DNA of 39,214 nt from Sphingomonas yabuuchiae (GTDB taxonomy: Bacteria > Pseudomonadota > Alphaproteobacteria > Sphingomonadales > Sphingomonadaceae), in assembly GCF_001477495.1 (NCBI RefSeq), contig NZ_LDTF01000088.1, forward strand, positions 1 through 39,214. Reading direction: 5' to 3'. The notes under the pieces were generated by a model that searched no databases, was not told the origin of the DNA, and saw nothing but the letters and a program-made list of their open reading frames with translations. A program made the position numbers and the translations under genes. Below, in pieces: positions 1-8,116 of the stretch; within the stretch, counting starts at the first letter, position 1, and the number at the start of each line of letters is the position of its first letter.

Positions 1-1326
1 TGGCGGGGGAGCCTCTGGGGTGTGGCGGCGGGCCTGCCCATCCTAATGCTGGCCCTGTCGACCACCGAACGTCCGGCCTTTGCTGCTGGCTTTTTGGGCG
101 CGACGGCTGGGACGCTGGGTATACTGGTTGCAATCGGTGTGGCGGTCCGTGCCATTGCGCGGCAGCTTCCGCGCCCGCGCCGGCCCTTGCCGCGGCTCGC
201 GCTCACCGCACTTTATCGTCCCGGTTCACGAACGGTATCGCTGGTCGTCGCGCTCGGTCTCGGCCTGACCCTGTTCGTGCTGCTCGCCAGCATCCGTACC
301 AGCATCGACGGCAATATCCGCCGCTCCGTGCCCGCACGAGCGCCCGCCTTGTTCGCCCTAGATGTGCCGCCCGAGCGCGAGGCCGAGTTTCGCAACACGG
401 TCAAAGCGGTCGCCCCCACGGCCCGCATCGCCACCGTCCCGCTGATGCGCGGCACGATCACCGCCTATGGCACGACCCGCGTCGCCGACCTGCAGGCGAT
501 CCCGGACGGCGCATGGGCGCTGCGGGGCGAGCGCGGGCTGACCTTCGCCTCGACGCTGCCCCCCGGCAGCACACTGACCGCCGGGCGATGGTGGAACGGC
601 GCCGAGCAACGCCAGAGCCTGGTGTCGATTGACGAGCGGCTGGCCAAGGCGCTGAACCTGCGGATCGGCGACCCGCTGACCGTTTCGGTCCTGGGGCTGG
701 AACGTACGGCGCGGATCGCGTCGTTCCGGCGGATCGCCTGGGATACGCTGGGCTTCAACTTCGTCATGGTCTTCTCTCCCGGCGCGCTCCAGGATGTGCC
801 GCACAATCTGGCGGCGACGATCGATATGCCCGCCGTGCAGGGCTCGGCCGTCACGGGCGCCTTGCTGCCCCGTTTCCCGTCCACCTCAATCGTCGAAGTC
901 GGCGGGGTGTTGAAGCAGATACAGGACGTCGTCGGGCAGATGGCGACCGCCATCACCGTCGCGGCCGGGATTGCGGTGCTGGCGGGGATCGCCGTGCTGC
1001 TCGGCGCGATCGCGGCGGCCCGGGCGGCGCGGACCTATGATGCGGTTATGCTGAAGGTGCTGGGCGCGACACGGGCGCAAGTGCTGGCGATGCAGGCGAT
1101 CGAATATGCGCTGCTGGCGGCCATCGTCGGAATGGTGGCGCTGGCGCTGGGCGTAGGCGGTGGATGGTTCGTGGTCACCCGCATCTTCGAGTTTGAATGG
1201 CTGCCCGACTGGAGCGTCATCCTCGCCACGCTGACGACCGGCGCGGTGGTGACGGTGGGCATCGGCGTGGCCGGAACCCTCCCGGTGCTGCGGGCCAGGC
1301 CCTCGGCAGCGCTCCGGGCGCTGTGA
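1..1326 (+). CDS. FtsX-like ABC transporter permease, 3' part
   Basis: The reading frame is open from the first base of the window, so this is the C-terminal part of a longer gene; the GTG at 22 is internal. About 440 residues are visible. They contain several hydrophobic segments near the start, a soluble periplasmic-type region of about 170 residues, and then three membrane helices near the end. Between the first two of these lies RTYDAVMLKVLGATRAQVLA, which is the typical 'KxLGATR' loop of FtsX/MacB-like permeases (YbbP type). Family members work with an ATPase to move lipids, lipoproteins or peptides across the envelope. The substrate cannot be told from here, and the ATPase would lie upstream of the window. 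The gene ends 3 bases before the stop of the convergent DUF427 gene, with no terminator between them. Family assignment is firm, role is open. Confidence 0.85.
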   Translation, partial: WRGSLWGVAAGLPILMLALSTTERPAFAAGFLGATAGTLGILVAIGVAVRAIARQLPRPRRPLPRLALTALYRPGSRTVSLVVALGLGLTLFVLLASIRTSIDGNIRRSVPARAPALFALDVPPEREAEFRNTVKAVAPTARIATVPLMRGTITAYGTTRVADLQAIPDGAWALRGERGLTFASTLPPGSTLTAGRWWNGAEQRQSLVSIDERLAKALNLRIGDPLTVSVLGLERTARIASFRRIAWDTLGFNFVMVFSPGALQDVPHNLAATIDMPAVQGSAVTGALLPRFPSTSIVEVGGVLKQIQDVVGQMATAITVAAGIAVLAGIAVLLGAIAAARAARTYDAVMLKVLGATRAQVLAMQAIEYALLAAIVGMVALALGVGGGWFVVTRIFEFEWLPDWSVILATLTTGAVVTVGIGVAGTLPVLRARPSAALRAL

Positions 1327-1329
1327 AGC

Positions 1330-1827
1330 CTACCAGCCCATGCTGCCCGGTCCGCCCTTGAACGGCCCCGCCAGATCGGCCGTGATCCAGCCGCCATAGA
1401 AGCCACCCGGCTGTGGCCGGACCTGTTCGCCGTCGATCGTGCAATGGTCGAATGGCGCGGCGTAGAAGGCGAGATGATCGCGGAGAATCTCAAAGGCCGG
1501 CGTCGGGTTGGGATAGCTCCAGGCGACATCGCGAAAGACCGTCTCTCCGATAGCGACATGCCAGTAGATCGCCTCGCCCTTCCATTCGCAAAAGGACCGG
1601 CGATCCGACCGCCGGAGCACGCCATGGTCGATATCGGCGGGCGGCAGATACCAACTGGGCGGATGGCTGGTCTCCAGCGTCCGGACGGCCGCGCGCGTGT
1701 CGGCGATCACGAAACCGCGATGCGCGATCCGGACATGGCGCGTGCTCGGCTCGGCGATGGCGGGGCGCGGATAGGTCCAGACACTTTCCTGACCGGGGCC
1801 GACGGGATCGGGTTTGGGCTTCGTCAT
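1330..1827 (-). CDS. DUF427 domain protein
   Basis: The product is a 165-residue soluble protein without signal peptide. It has the DUF427 layout: a short N-terminal strand region (VRIAHRGFVIADTRAAVRTLE), the centre PPSWYLPPADIDHGVL, then FCEWKGEAIYWHV and the family hallmark FYAAPFDHCTIDGEQVRPQPG near the end. DUF427 proteins form a small beta-tent fold, and no general biochemical function is established. The start ATG at 1827 has no convincing ribosome binding site, so a slightly different start is possible. The gene lies 59 bases downstream of the GH55-like gene on the same strand and could be read through from it. Nothing in the sequence ties it to sugar use. Confidence 0.85.
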   Translation of the reverse strand: MTKPKPDPVGPGQESVWTYPRPAIAEPSTRHVRIAHRGFVIADTRAAVRTLETSHPPSWYLPPADIDHGVLRRSDRRSFCEWKGEAIYWHVAIGETVFRDVAWSYPNPTPAFEILRDHLAFYAAPFDHCTIDGEQVRPQPGGFYGGWITADLAGPFKGGPGSMGW

Positions 1828-1886
1828 GTCGGGATAACGTGGCGCGACGCATCCGGCTCCTCGACGAACGCATCGGCCGTGCCGCG

Positions 1887-4800
1887 CTACAGCGTGGCAG
1901 AGTAAAGCCCATGATGAGTCAGGATGAACAGTCGCCCCTGCTCTCCCCCCGCCTCTGCCTTGCCCAGCACGAGTTGCAGTGGCCTTTCGGGCACGTCAAT
2001 CCGGCGCAACAGCGAGCCGTTGGGATTGTAGACGAAGACCTGACCATTCGCGACATACAGCCTGCCCGCCGCGTCGCGCACTGCGCTCTCGCCCCCGCGC
2101 TCGGCCAGCACCCGCAGATCGGTGACCCGCCCGCCCTCGCTGACCCGTCCGGCATAGGTCCGGTTCTCCGAGGCGTTGGTCAGTACCACCTCGCCCCCGA
2201 GCGGCGCAGGCGCAAAGCCATAGGCGTCAAGCGTGTCGGACCAGCGCCAGCCCTGGTGATCGTCCGGCCCCTGGTTCCACACGCGAAAGGCGGGCAGCAC
2301 CAGCGATCCGTCGGGCGAAACATATTCCTGCGTCTTGGCCGCGCCCATCTTGGCGGCGAACATCTCGGCCATGGTCGGATAGCGATAGCTTTTGGGGTCG
2401 ATCCGGTCGGCGAACTCGCCATTCTCCCAGACATTGAGCGGCAGCAGCGTCTGCGCCCCCGAATGCGTTCGGACCGGCGTCGGCGTGATCACGGTCACGG
2501 CCGCCGGGGCCGCAGGGTCGATGCTGTATACACTACCGTCGCGCCCCGCCGAAGACTGGACAAGCAGATGGCCGGAGCGGTCGACCGCCAGATTGACCGC
2601 ATCGAGCGGGGCGTCGGCGATGATGTTCAGCCCCTTCGCCGCCGACCAGCTATAGATGCGCTGGAAGAAGCGATCGATGAAATAGAGCGTACCGGTCGCA
2701 TCGACCGCCGCCCCGGCGATCGAATAGAATCCCTCCGCCAGCTTGCTGACGCCCGGCGACACCGGTACCGCCGACGCCATCGCCGCGCTGGCGGGAGCGG
2801 GCGGCACGTCGAGACGCGCAAACTCCCGCTCGCGCACCTCCGTCTGGCGGGTCATATCCTTGATCGCGTTCTCGAACGGATATTTGCTCGCGCGGAGGAA
2901 GGTGCCGCAGCCCTTGGCGTCGCAACTGGCAAAGCCGCTCTCGGCATTCACATGGACGTTGCGAAAGCGGATATCGCCGGAGTCGTACAGCTTGACCGCC
3001 GCATCCATCGGCTTGGCGGTGCGGGTGACACGATAGCCGTGATAATTGGCGAACAGGATGTTGCGGCTGTGGCGGAACTCGGTCGACACGGCGTTGACGC
3101 CGTCCCGCACCTCCTGCTCAGTCTGCGGGGCGAGGAATTCCCAGTTGGCGACATGGTCGAGCACGATCTCGGCACGGTAATGATGCTCGGCGGACAGCTG
3201 ATAGACATGACCCGGCGTCGTCGTGTTCGAGACGTAGAACCCGGCCGAGGCCAGCGTATTGGGCGACCAAAGCGCATTGAAGGTGCCGCCGCCGCCATCT
3301 GTCACCCAGATGCTGGGATGCTGCCCGTCGAACCGCGCCCGCTGGTCGCCGAACCCGATCGGGCTGCCCGGCGTCAGCAGGGTGCCGCCGCCGCCCTGGA
3401 TCTTCACGTCATCGACCAGCGACGCCTCACCCGCCTTCCACAACAGGGCGGTGGCGCGCGGATTGACCCCGCCGGTCCACAGCCCCATGCCCGAGACGAT
3501 CCCCGCCCCGCCCTTCGCGCTCTCGATCAGCGGCTTGGCCGATCCGATCCCGCGATAGCCGGGGGCATCGTCCGCCAGATAGATATGCGTCAGGCTGGGG
3601 TGCAGCGCGATAAGCACCGTGTCGGGGCGCAGCCGCAGCGTGTCGCTGACCCGGTAGCGGCCCATCGGCAGATAGAGGACGCGGTGCGTGTCGATTGCGC
3701 GTTGCAGGGCAGCGGTGTCGTCGGTGGTGTCGTCGCCCTTTACCCCCAGATCGCGGACATTCGCCCAGGCCGCGACCGGCGGCAGCGCGGGGATGGCGGG
3801 TTTGGCTCTTGCAGGCGTCCGACCCAGCGGGCTGATCTTCACATCGGTCGCGAAGTCGCCCATCTGCCCCAGCTCGGGCACTTTGAGCCCATAGCCGAAA
3901 TCGGCGACGCGGTAGCGCGGCCCCGCGCCCGCCACGACCCGACCGCTGTCGCGGAATTTGGCAAAGACGGGCGTGGCGATGCCGATCGCGTCGTCGAAGC
4001 CGATTTGGGTAAAGACGCTCTTTTCCGAGGAGATGACCACGCCCGCATCGCGGACATTCTCGAACCGCACCTGCTTGCCCCAGAGCGAGTCCGAATAGCC
4101 GGGATCGATGTCTATTCCCACCGGCGTGTCGCGGATGGCGACGTTGACCAGGGTCAGGTCGACCTCATGTTCCCGGATCGCCGCCTCGCGCTGGCCGGTG
4201 AAATCGCTGTCGATCAGCGTGAACTGCCAGGCGGGCGAGGTCTTCTCGGTAACGATACCATATCGGCCGCCGAAAAAGCGCAGATTCTGCGCGGCATTGC
4301 CCGCCTGATAGATTCCGGCAAAACCCGATCCCACATGGAAATCGACATGGCGGATATAGCCGTGCTGGGCGACGCGAAACCGCACCCCGACCGCCCCGGC
4401 ATTGCCCTCTCCGATCCGGAAATCGACATTGGCGAGTGCGGAATAGAAGGTGGAGGATGTGGCGTCGTACAGCGCCGGATCGAACGGCACCGTCGTCGGT
4501 ACCGGCACGGGCGGCTTGCCCGATCGATACTGGTCGTCGCCCGCAAAGGTCATCATCGCGGCGATGCCCGAGCCGAAGCCGGGCGTCGCATCGGCCAACA
4601 GGATCTCGGGCCGGGTCGGACCGACGCCGAACAGACGGACGCCCGATCGCACGACGATCGTCCGGCTGATCCGATAACGCCCAGAGGGCAGGAAGACGAT
4701 GCCGCCATGGCCGCCCTCCGCCGCCGCGTCGATCCCTTGCTGGATCGCGGCGCTATCATCGGCCCGGCCGTCGCCCACGCCCCGAATAGTGATCGCGCGC

Positions 4801-4916
4801 GGATCGGCAGGGGCGGTGCGATAGATGGAGGTCGAGAATCGTGCGGCAGCCGTGGCCGCCATCGGGGGTGCAGCGGCCATCACCACCGCCGCGCTCAGCA
4901 GCCAGTTCGTCTTCAT
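1887..4916 (-). CDS. secreted GH55-like double beta-helix glycoside hydrolase, copy A
   Basis: The product is 1009 residues with a signal peptide (MKTNWLLSAAVVMAAAPPMAATAAA). Two pectate-lyase-3 type right-handed beta-helix modules follow: the first opens near residue 40 (VGDGRADDSAAIQQGIDAAA), the second near residue 390 (DLGVKGDDTTDDTAALQRAI). This tandem layout is that of GH55 exo-beta-1,3-glucanases. Around Glu577 lies YQLSAEHHYRAEIVLDHV, followed by a PQTEQE motif, which resembles the EH...QxE signature of GH55 where the catalytic acid sits. From about residue 730 the protein resembles an SMP-30/NHL-like beta-propeller and ends LFILTHHGLYSATL. The start is supported by AGGAGA 8 bases upstream of ATG 4916. 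A paralogue of identical length lies at 8281-11310. Substrate (laminarin-like glucan) is inferred; a GH28-like pectin role is the main alternative. Confidence 0.85.
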   Translation of the reverse strand: MKTNWLLSAAVVMAAAPPMAATAAARFSTSIYRTAPADPRAITIRGVGDGRADDSAAIQQGIDAAAEGGHGGIVFLPSGRYRISRTIVVRSGVRLFGVGPTRPEILLADATPGFGSGIAAMMTFAGDDQYRSGKPPVPVPTTVPFDPALYDATSSTFYSALANVDFRIGEGNAGAVGVRFRVAQHGYIRHVDFHVGSGFAGIYQAGNAAQNLRFFGGRYGIVTEKTSPAWQFTLIDSDFTGQREAAIREHEVDLTLVNVAIRDTPVGIDIDPGYSDSLWGKQVRFENVRDAGVVISSEKSVFTQIGFDDAIGIATPVFAKFRDSGRVVAGAGPRYRVADFGYGLKVPELGQMGDFATDVKISPLGRTPARAKPAIPALPPVAAWANVRDLGVKGDDTTDDTAALQRAIDTHRVLYLPMGRYRVSDTLRLRPDTVLIALHPSLTHIYLADDAPGYRGIGSAKPLIESAKGGAGIVSGMGLWTGGVNPRATALLWKAGEASLVDDVKIQGGGGTLLTPGSPIGFGDQRARFDGQHPSIWVTDGGGGTFNALWSPNTLASAGFYVSNTTTPGHVYQLSAEHHYRAEIVLDHVANWEFLAPQTEQEVRDGVNAVSTEFRHSRNILFANYHGYRVTRTAKPMDAAVKLYDSGDIRFRNVHVNAESGFASCDAKGCGTFLRASKYPFENAIKDMTRQTEVREREFARLDVPPAPASAAMASAVPVSPGVSKLAEGFYSIAGAAVDATGTLYFIDRFFQRIYSWSAAKGLNIIADAPLDAVNLAVDRSGHLLVQSSAGRDGSVYSIDPAAPAAVTVITPTPVRTHSGAQTLLPLNVWENGEFADRIDPKSYRYPTMAEMFAAKMGAAKTQEYVSPDGSLVLPAFRVWNQGPDDHQGWRWSDTLDAYGFAPAPLGGEVVLTNASENRTYAGRVSEGGRVTDLRVLAERGGESAVRDAAGRLYVANGQVFVYNPNGSLLRRIDVPERPLQLVLGKAEAGGEQGRLFILTHHGLYSATL

Positions 4917-4980
4917 CGCCCTCTCCTTTTATCGGTGGGTCTTAGCGTAACGGCACGGTGACCGTCGTCGCCAACATGGA

Positions 4981-5238
4981 TCAGGCGTGGAGACTGAGTG
5001 TCTGCGCCGCGATCGCCACCTGCGTCCGGTTGCGCACGTTCAGCTTGCGCATCAGCGCGGTCATGTGCGCCTTCACCGTCGCCTCGGCGATGCCCAGATC
5101 GAACGCGATCTGCTTGTTCAGCATCCCCGAATGGACTCCGCGCAACACCTTCATCTGGGTCGGAGTCAGCCGTGCCAGCGACGGCGCTTCGGCACTCGCG
5201 GTCAAGGGTTGGCAGGCCGTCGGACGTGTCCCTTCCAT
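4981..5238 (-). CDS. stand-alone LuxR/GerE-type HTH regulator
   Basis: This short product (85 aa from ATG 5238) is almost only a GerE helix-turn-helix: LTPTQMKVLRGVHSGMLNKQ, then IAFDLGIAEATVKAHMTALM and RKLNVRNRTQVAIAA. It matches the C-terminal half of NarL-type response regulators. There is no receiver domain: an in-frame TAG lies at 5251-5253, and no receiver-like peptide is seen in other frames upstream. Two ATGs are 6 bases apart (5244 and 5238). The purine box TGGAGG ends directly before the first, so it is properly spaced only for the second, which I take as the start. It probably binds DNA as a dimer and may control the GH55 gene 64 bases downstream on the same strand or the divergent gluconate permease; neither is shown. 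A decayed response regulator is possible, but the intact frame and RBS argue for a functional gene. Confidence 0.75.
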   Translation of the reverse strand: MEGTRPTACQPLTASAEAPSLARLTPTQMKVLRGVHSGMLNKQIAFDLGIAEATVKAHMTALMRKLNVRNRTQVAIAAQTLSLHA

Positions 5239-5410
5239 CGTCATCCTCCACTATGCGGCCCGACTGGGCCAAAGGCTGTCGGTCGTATGTGCCGACATGA
5301 TCCCGTGTCCTTTTCGACCCAATCTATGTGGATTCGGTTGGACAGATTTTTATCATGCGCCCGGCAATCGCCCCGGATCAAGCCCTTTTCTGTTGCCCAT
5401 GACCGAAAAC

Positions 5411-5421
5411 CTGTCGTACAG
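5411..5421 (+). promoter_or_regulatory. candidate FadR/GntR-type operator upstream of the gluconate permease
   Basis: CTGTCGTACAG is a dyad with perfect CTGT/ACAG arms around CGT. It keeps the GT-N3-AC core recognised by FadR-subfamily GntR proteins. It lies 57 bases before the leader ORF and in the transcription unit that includes the FadR-type regulator at 6885. I infer autoregulated repression relieved by a sugar acid. An 11-base site can arise by chance, so confidence is modest. A second inverted repeat, TGTCGG/CCGACA (5277-5297), lies further up, 39 bases before the divergent LuxR-type gene. Confidence 0.4.
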
Positions 5422-5477
5422 ATTATGAGATAAGTCCGGCAGGTGAAAACGCCGCCACGGACCAGGGAGGGGTGTCG

Positions 5478-5528
5478 ATGCGCGATCCGCAAAGCTTGAA
5501 CCAGATGACGAGCGGACCCCGCCCGTGA
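5478..5528 (+). CDS. 16-codon leader peptide coupled to the gluconate permease
   Basis: An AGGGAGGGG ribosome binding site (5464-5472) sits 5 bases before ATG 5478. The frame reads MRDPQSLNQMTSGPRP and stops with TGA at 5526-5528. That stop overlaps the GTG start of the permease (GTGA, 5525-5528). The permease itself has only a poor RBS, so it probably depends on ribosomes ending the leader. Such a layout permits translational coupling or control by stalling; the C-terminal Gly-Pro-Arg-Pro before the stop is the kind of proline-rich end that can slow termination. No family is recognised. It could also simply be a chance frame around a good RBS. Confidence 0.45.
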   Translation: MRDPQSLNQMTSGPRP

Positions 5529-6871
5529 CCGGCGAGGACATCCGCCTGATGGCGTCCGCGCTGGCGGGCATCCTGCTGGCCGTCCTGATGATCGTGAAGG
5601 GGCGGCTGCATCCGTTCATCGGCCTGCTGTGCGGCGCGTTCACGGTCGGGCTGCTTGCCGGGCTTCCGCTCGCCGATATCGCCAAGGCGGTGCAGAAAGG
5701 CGTCGGTGATATCGTCGGCGGCACCGGCCTGGTCGTCGCGCTCGGGTTGTCGCTCGGGGCGATGCTGCACCTGTCCGGCGCGGCGGCGGCTCTGGCACAG
5801 AGCGCCTTACGACTGACCGGCGCGCGGGCGGCCCCCTGGGCGACTTTGGGCATCGCGATCCTGATCGGCCTGCCGCTGTTCTTCGAGACGGGCCTGGTCC
5901 TGCTGCTGCCGATCGTCGTGGCCGCCGCAGAGGCGATAAACGCACCCGATGGAGAGGCGCGCGACGCCGCCAAGCTGCGCCTCATCATGCCCGCACTGGC
6001 CGGGCTGGGCGTCGTCCATGCGCTGGTGCCTCCGCATCCCGGGCCGCTGCTGGCGGTCGAGGCACTGGGGGCCAATCTGGGTCGGACGATGCTCTACGGC
6101 ATCCTAGTCGCCATTCCGACCGCGATCATCGCGGGGCCGGTGCTGGCGCGGATCGTCACGCCGGGCGTACGCCTTGCGCCGCCCGTCCTGGGCGACCATC
6201 GGCTGGACATTGCGGTGCCGGGGCGCGGCGCGGCGCTGTTCATCGTGCTGCTGCCCGTCCTGCTGATTGCGACGGGCGAGTTGGGACAGCTTTCCCAGGC
6301 CCTCAAGGGCGCGGCCTGGCTCGTCGCCGCGAGCAATCCGGTGATCGCATTGCTCGTCACCAATCTCCTCGCCCTACCCCTGTTGTTCGGACGACGCCTG
6401 CGCGAGGCGAAGATCCAGGACGCGGTGTGGCATGAGACGATGGGCGCGGCAGGCGCGATCCTGCTGGCGATCGGTGCGGGCGGCGCGCTCAAACAGGTGC
6501 TGGTCAGCGCCGGTCTGTCGGACCTGCTCGCCCGGCTCGTCACCATGTACGCCATCTCCCCGCTGCTGCTCGGCTGGCTGGTCGCGGTCGGTATCCGGCT
6601 GGCGGCGGGGTCGGCGACGGTCGCGACGATCACGGCGGTCGGCATCATGCCGGGCGTGGTCGCCGGATCGGGCGTCTCCCCCGAACTCGTAGTGCTCGCC
6701 ATCGGCGCGGGCTCGGTCTTCTTCAGCCATGTCAACGATCCGGGCTTCTGGCTGGTCAAGAGCTATGTCGGCACCAGCACCGCCGACACGTTCAAGACCT
6801 GGTCGATGCTGGAGACCGTCATCTCCGTCGTCGGCCTCGCGCTGGTCATGGTCCTGAGCCATTTCGTCTGA
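5525..6871 (+). CDS. gntT: GntP-family gluconate:H+ symporter
   Basis: The product is 448 residues, the usual length for the family, and strongly hydrophobic with about 12 to 14 membrane segments. Recognisable GntP features are GRLHPFIGLLCGAFTVGL near residue 30, GDIVGGTGLVVALGLSLGAM, LGIAILIGLPLFFETGLVLL, GLGVVHALVPPHPGPLLAVE with the conserved HxxVPPHPGP, and near the end AAGSATVATITAVGIMPGV and SHVNDPGFWLVKSY. These proteins import gluconate or related sugar acids with protons across the inner membrane. The start is GTG 5525, overlapping the stop of the leader peptide; ATG 5549 is an alternative. The GntR-type regulator follows after 13 bases in the same direction, and a gluconokinase lies just beyond it. 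With these neighbours gluconate is the likely substrate, although other hexonates are handled by family members. Confidence 0.93.
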   Translation: MTGEDIRLMASALAGILLAVLMIVKGRLHPFIGLLCGAFTVGLLAGLPLADIAKAVQKGVGDIVGGTGLVVALGLSLGAMLHLSGAAAALAQSALRLTGARAAPWATLGIAILIGLPLFFETGLVLLLPIVVAAAEAINAPDGEARDAAKLRLIMPALAGLGVVHALVPPHPGPLLAVEALGANLGRTMLYGILVAIPTAIIAGPVLARIVTPGVRLAPPVLGDHRLDIAVPGRGAALFIVLLPVLLIATGELGQLSQALKGAAWLVAASNPVIALLVTNLLALPLLFGRRLREAKIQDAVWHETMGAAGAILLAIGAGGALKQVLVSAGLSDLLARLVTMYAISPLLLGWLVAVGIRLAAGSATVATITAVGIMPGVVAGSGVSPELVVLAIGAGSVFFSHVNDPGFWLVKSYVGTSTADTFKTWSMLETVISVVGLALVMVLSHFV

Positions 6872-6884
6872 CACGGGGGCGGAG

Positions 6885-7562
6885 ATGAACGAAGGACGGC
6901 TGGCGGACCGGGCCTATACGGCGATCGTCCGCATCATCAATGACGAGGGGCTGGCGATCGGCGACCGCCTGCCCTCCGAAGCCAGGCTGGCCGAGACGTT
7001 CGGCATGTCGCGGACCATCGTGCGCGAGGCACTCGCCCGGCTGGCATCGGACGGGATCACCGAAGCCCGGCGCGGCGCGGGCTCCTATGTGAAGCGCCGC
7101 CCGTCCGAGCGGCTGGGCACCCATATGCCGATGGACGAACTGGCCAAGACGCTGGGCACCTATGAGGTGCGGTTCGTCCTGGAGGCGGAGACCGCCCGGC
7201 TGGCGGCACTGCGCCGATCAAGCGAACAGATGGAGGCGATCGAGCACGCATTGGCCGCGCTGCGCGCCGCGCTTCTGTCCGATGCGCCCGCGCATGACGA
7301 GGACTGGGTGCTCCACCGGGCCATCGTCGAGGCGACGGGTAATTCGGCCTTCATTCCCGTCTTCGACCATCTGAAGGACGAGGTGATGCATATCCTGCGC
7401 GCCGGGGTCGACATCTCCCGCTCGCGCCCGCCCGAGGTGATTGGCGCGATGATGGACGAGCATGACGCCATCGTCGAGGCGATCCGGGGCCGCGATCCCG
7501 ACGGCGCGGCGCTGGCGATGCGCTGGCACCTGTCGCAAGGGCGCAAGCGGCTGATGCCGTGA
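6885..7562 (+). CDS. FadR-subfamily GntR transcriptional regulator
   Basis: The 225-residue protein has an N-terminal winged helix-turn-helix (RLADRAYTAIVRIINDEGLA, then GDRLPSEARLAETFGMSRTI and VREALARLASDGI) and a wing ending GAGSYVKRRP. From about residue 85 to 220 it has the all-helical FCD ligand domain, with metal-ligand type positions in the segments VLHRAIVEATGN and DEHDAIVEAI, and the final helix MRWHLSQGRKRL. FCD regulators respond to small organic acids. Co-transcription with the gluconate permease suggests gluconate or 6-phosphogluconate as effector. The start ATG 6885 follows GGGGGCGGAG directly. The gene ends 5 bases before the stop of the convergent gluconokinase, so the two messages must overlap at their 3' ends unless ended within coding sequence. 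It is the obvious candidate to bind the dyad at 5411-5421. Confidence 0.92.
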   Translation: MNEGRLADRAYTAIVRIINDEGLAIGDRLPSEARLAETFGMSRTIVREALARLASDGITEARRGAGSYVKRRPSERLGTHMPMDELAKTLGTYEVRFVLEAETARLAALRRSSEQMEAIEHALAALRAALLSDAPAHDEDWVLHRAIVEATGNSAFIPVFDHLKDEVMHILRAGVDISRSRPPEVIGAMMDEHDAIVEAIRGRDPDGAALAMRWHLSQGRKRLMP

Positions 7563-7567
7563 ACCTC

Positions 7568-8107
7568 TCAGGCGCGCTTCAACCACCCGAGCGTCTGCGC
7601 GACCAGTGTTTCCGGCGGCAGTCCGGCATCCAGCGTCAAAGCACATTCGTCCGTCGTCGGCCGCTCCAGCGTCGCCAGCTGGCTGTCGAGCAGGCTGGGC
7701 GGCATATAATGGTCCTTGCGCCCGCTCATTCGCTTGGCGATTTCCTGCGCGTCAGTATCAAGGAAAACGAAGAACAAGGGCACGCCCGCCGCCGCCCGCA
7801 ACCGTTCCCGATAGACACGCCGAAGGGCCGAGCAGGCCGCGATCGCCGTTCCCTGGTCCCGCGCCGTCTCGCCGATCGCCGCGCCCAGCCGGTCGAGCCA
7901 TGGCCAGCGATCCGTATCGGTCAGCGGATGGCCCGCGCGCATCTTGGCGACGTTCTCGGGCGAATGAAATGCGTCGCCCTCCAGCACCGGGCACTGGAAT
8001 TGCGCGCCCAACCGCTGCGACAGCGTGGTCTTTCCGGTGCCGCTGACGCCCATCACCACGATGCCATGGGCGCGTGCGCCTGTGCTATTGCCGTCTTTCG
8101 CCTTCAC
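7568..8107 (-). CDS. gntK: gluconokinase
   Basis: This enzyme phosphorylates gluconate to 6-phosphogluconate, the entry to the Entner-Doudoroff pathway. A P-loop is seen as VMGVSGTGKTTLSQRLGAQF near residue 20, followed by the family motif LEGDAFHSPENVAKMRAGHP with the substrate-binding region LTDTDRWPWL. Later come CSALRRVYRERLR and FVFLDTDAQEIAKRMSGRKD, then HYMPPSLLDSQLATLE and the usual ALTLDA end. About 180 residues is normal. Two GTG codons are possible starts; AAGGGG at 8113-8118 is 5 bases before GTG 8107 but overlaps GTG 8113, so 8107 is preferred. The gene is convergent with the regulator and divergent from the second GH55-like gene. Confidence 0.93.
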   Translation of the reverse strand: MKAKDGNSTGARAHGIVVMGVSGTGKTTLSQRLGAQFQCPVLEGDAFHSPENVAKMRAGHPLTDTDRWPWLDRLGAAIGETARDQGTAIAACSALRRVYRERLRAAAGVPLFFVFLDTDAQEIAKRMSGRKDHYMPPSLLDSQLATLERPTTDECALTLDAGLPPETLVAQTLGWLKRA

Positions 8108-8116
8108 CAGCACCCC

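Noticed and set aside
1839..4961. A 1040-codon plus-strand frame opposite the GH55 copy A gene
   Set aside because: Its product is rich in Arg, His, Asp and Gln without folded-protein pattern and mirrors the codon bias of the real minus-strand gene, which has signal peptide, domains and RBS.
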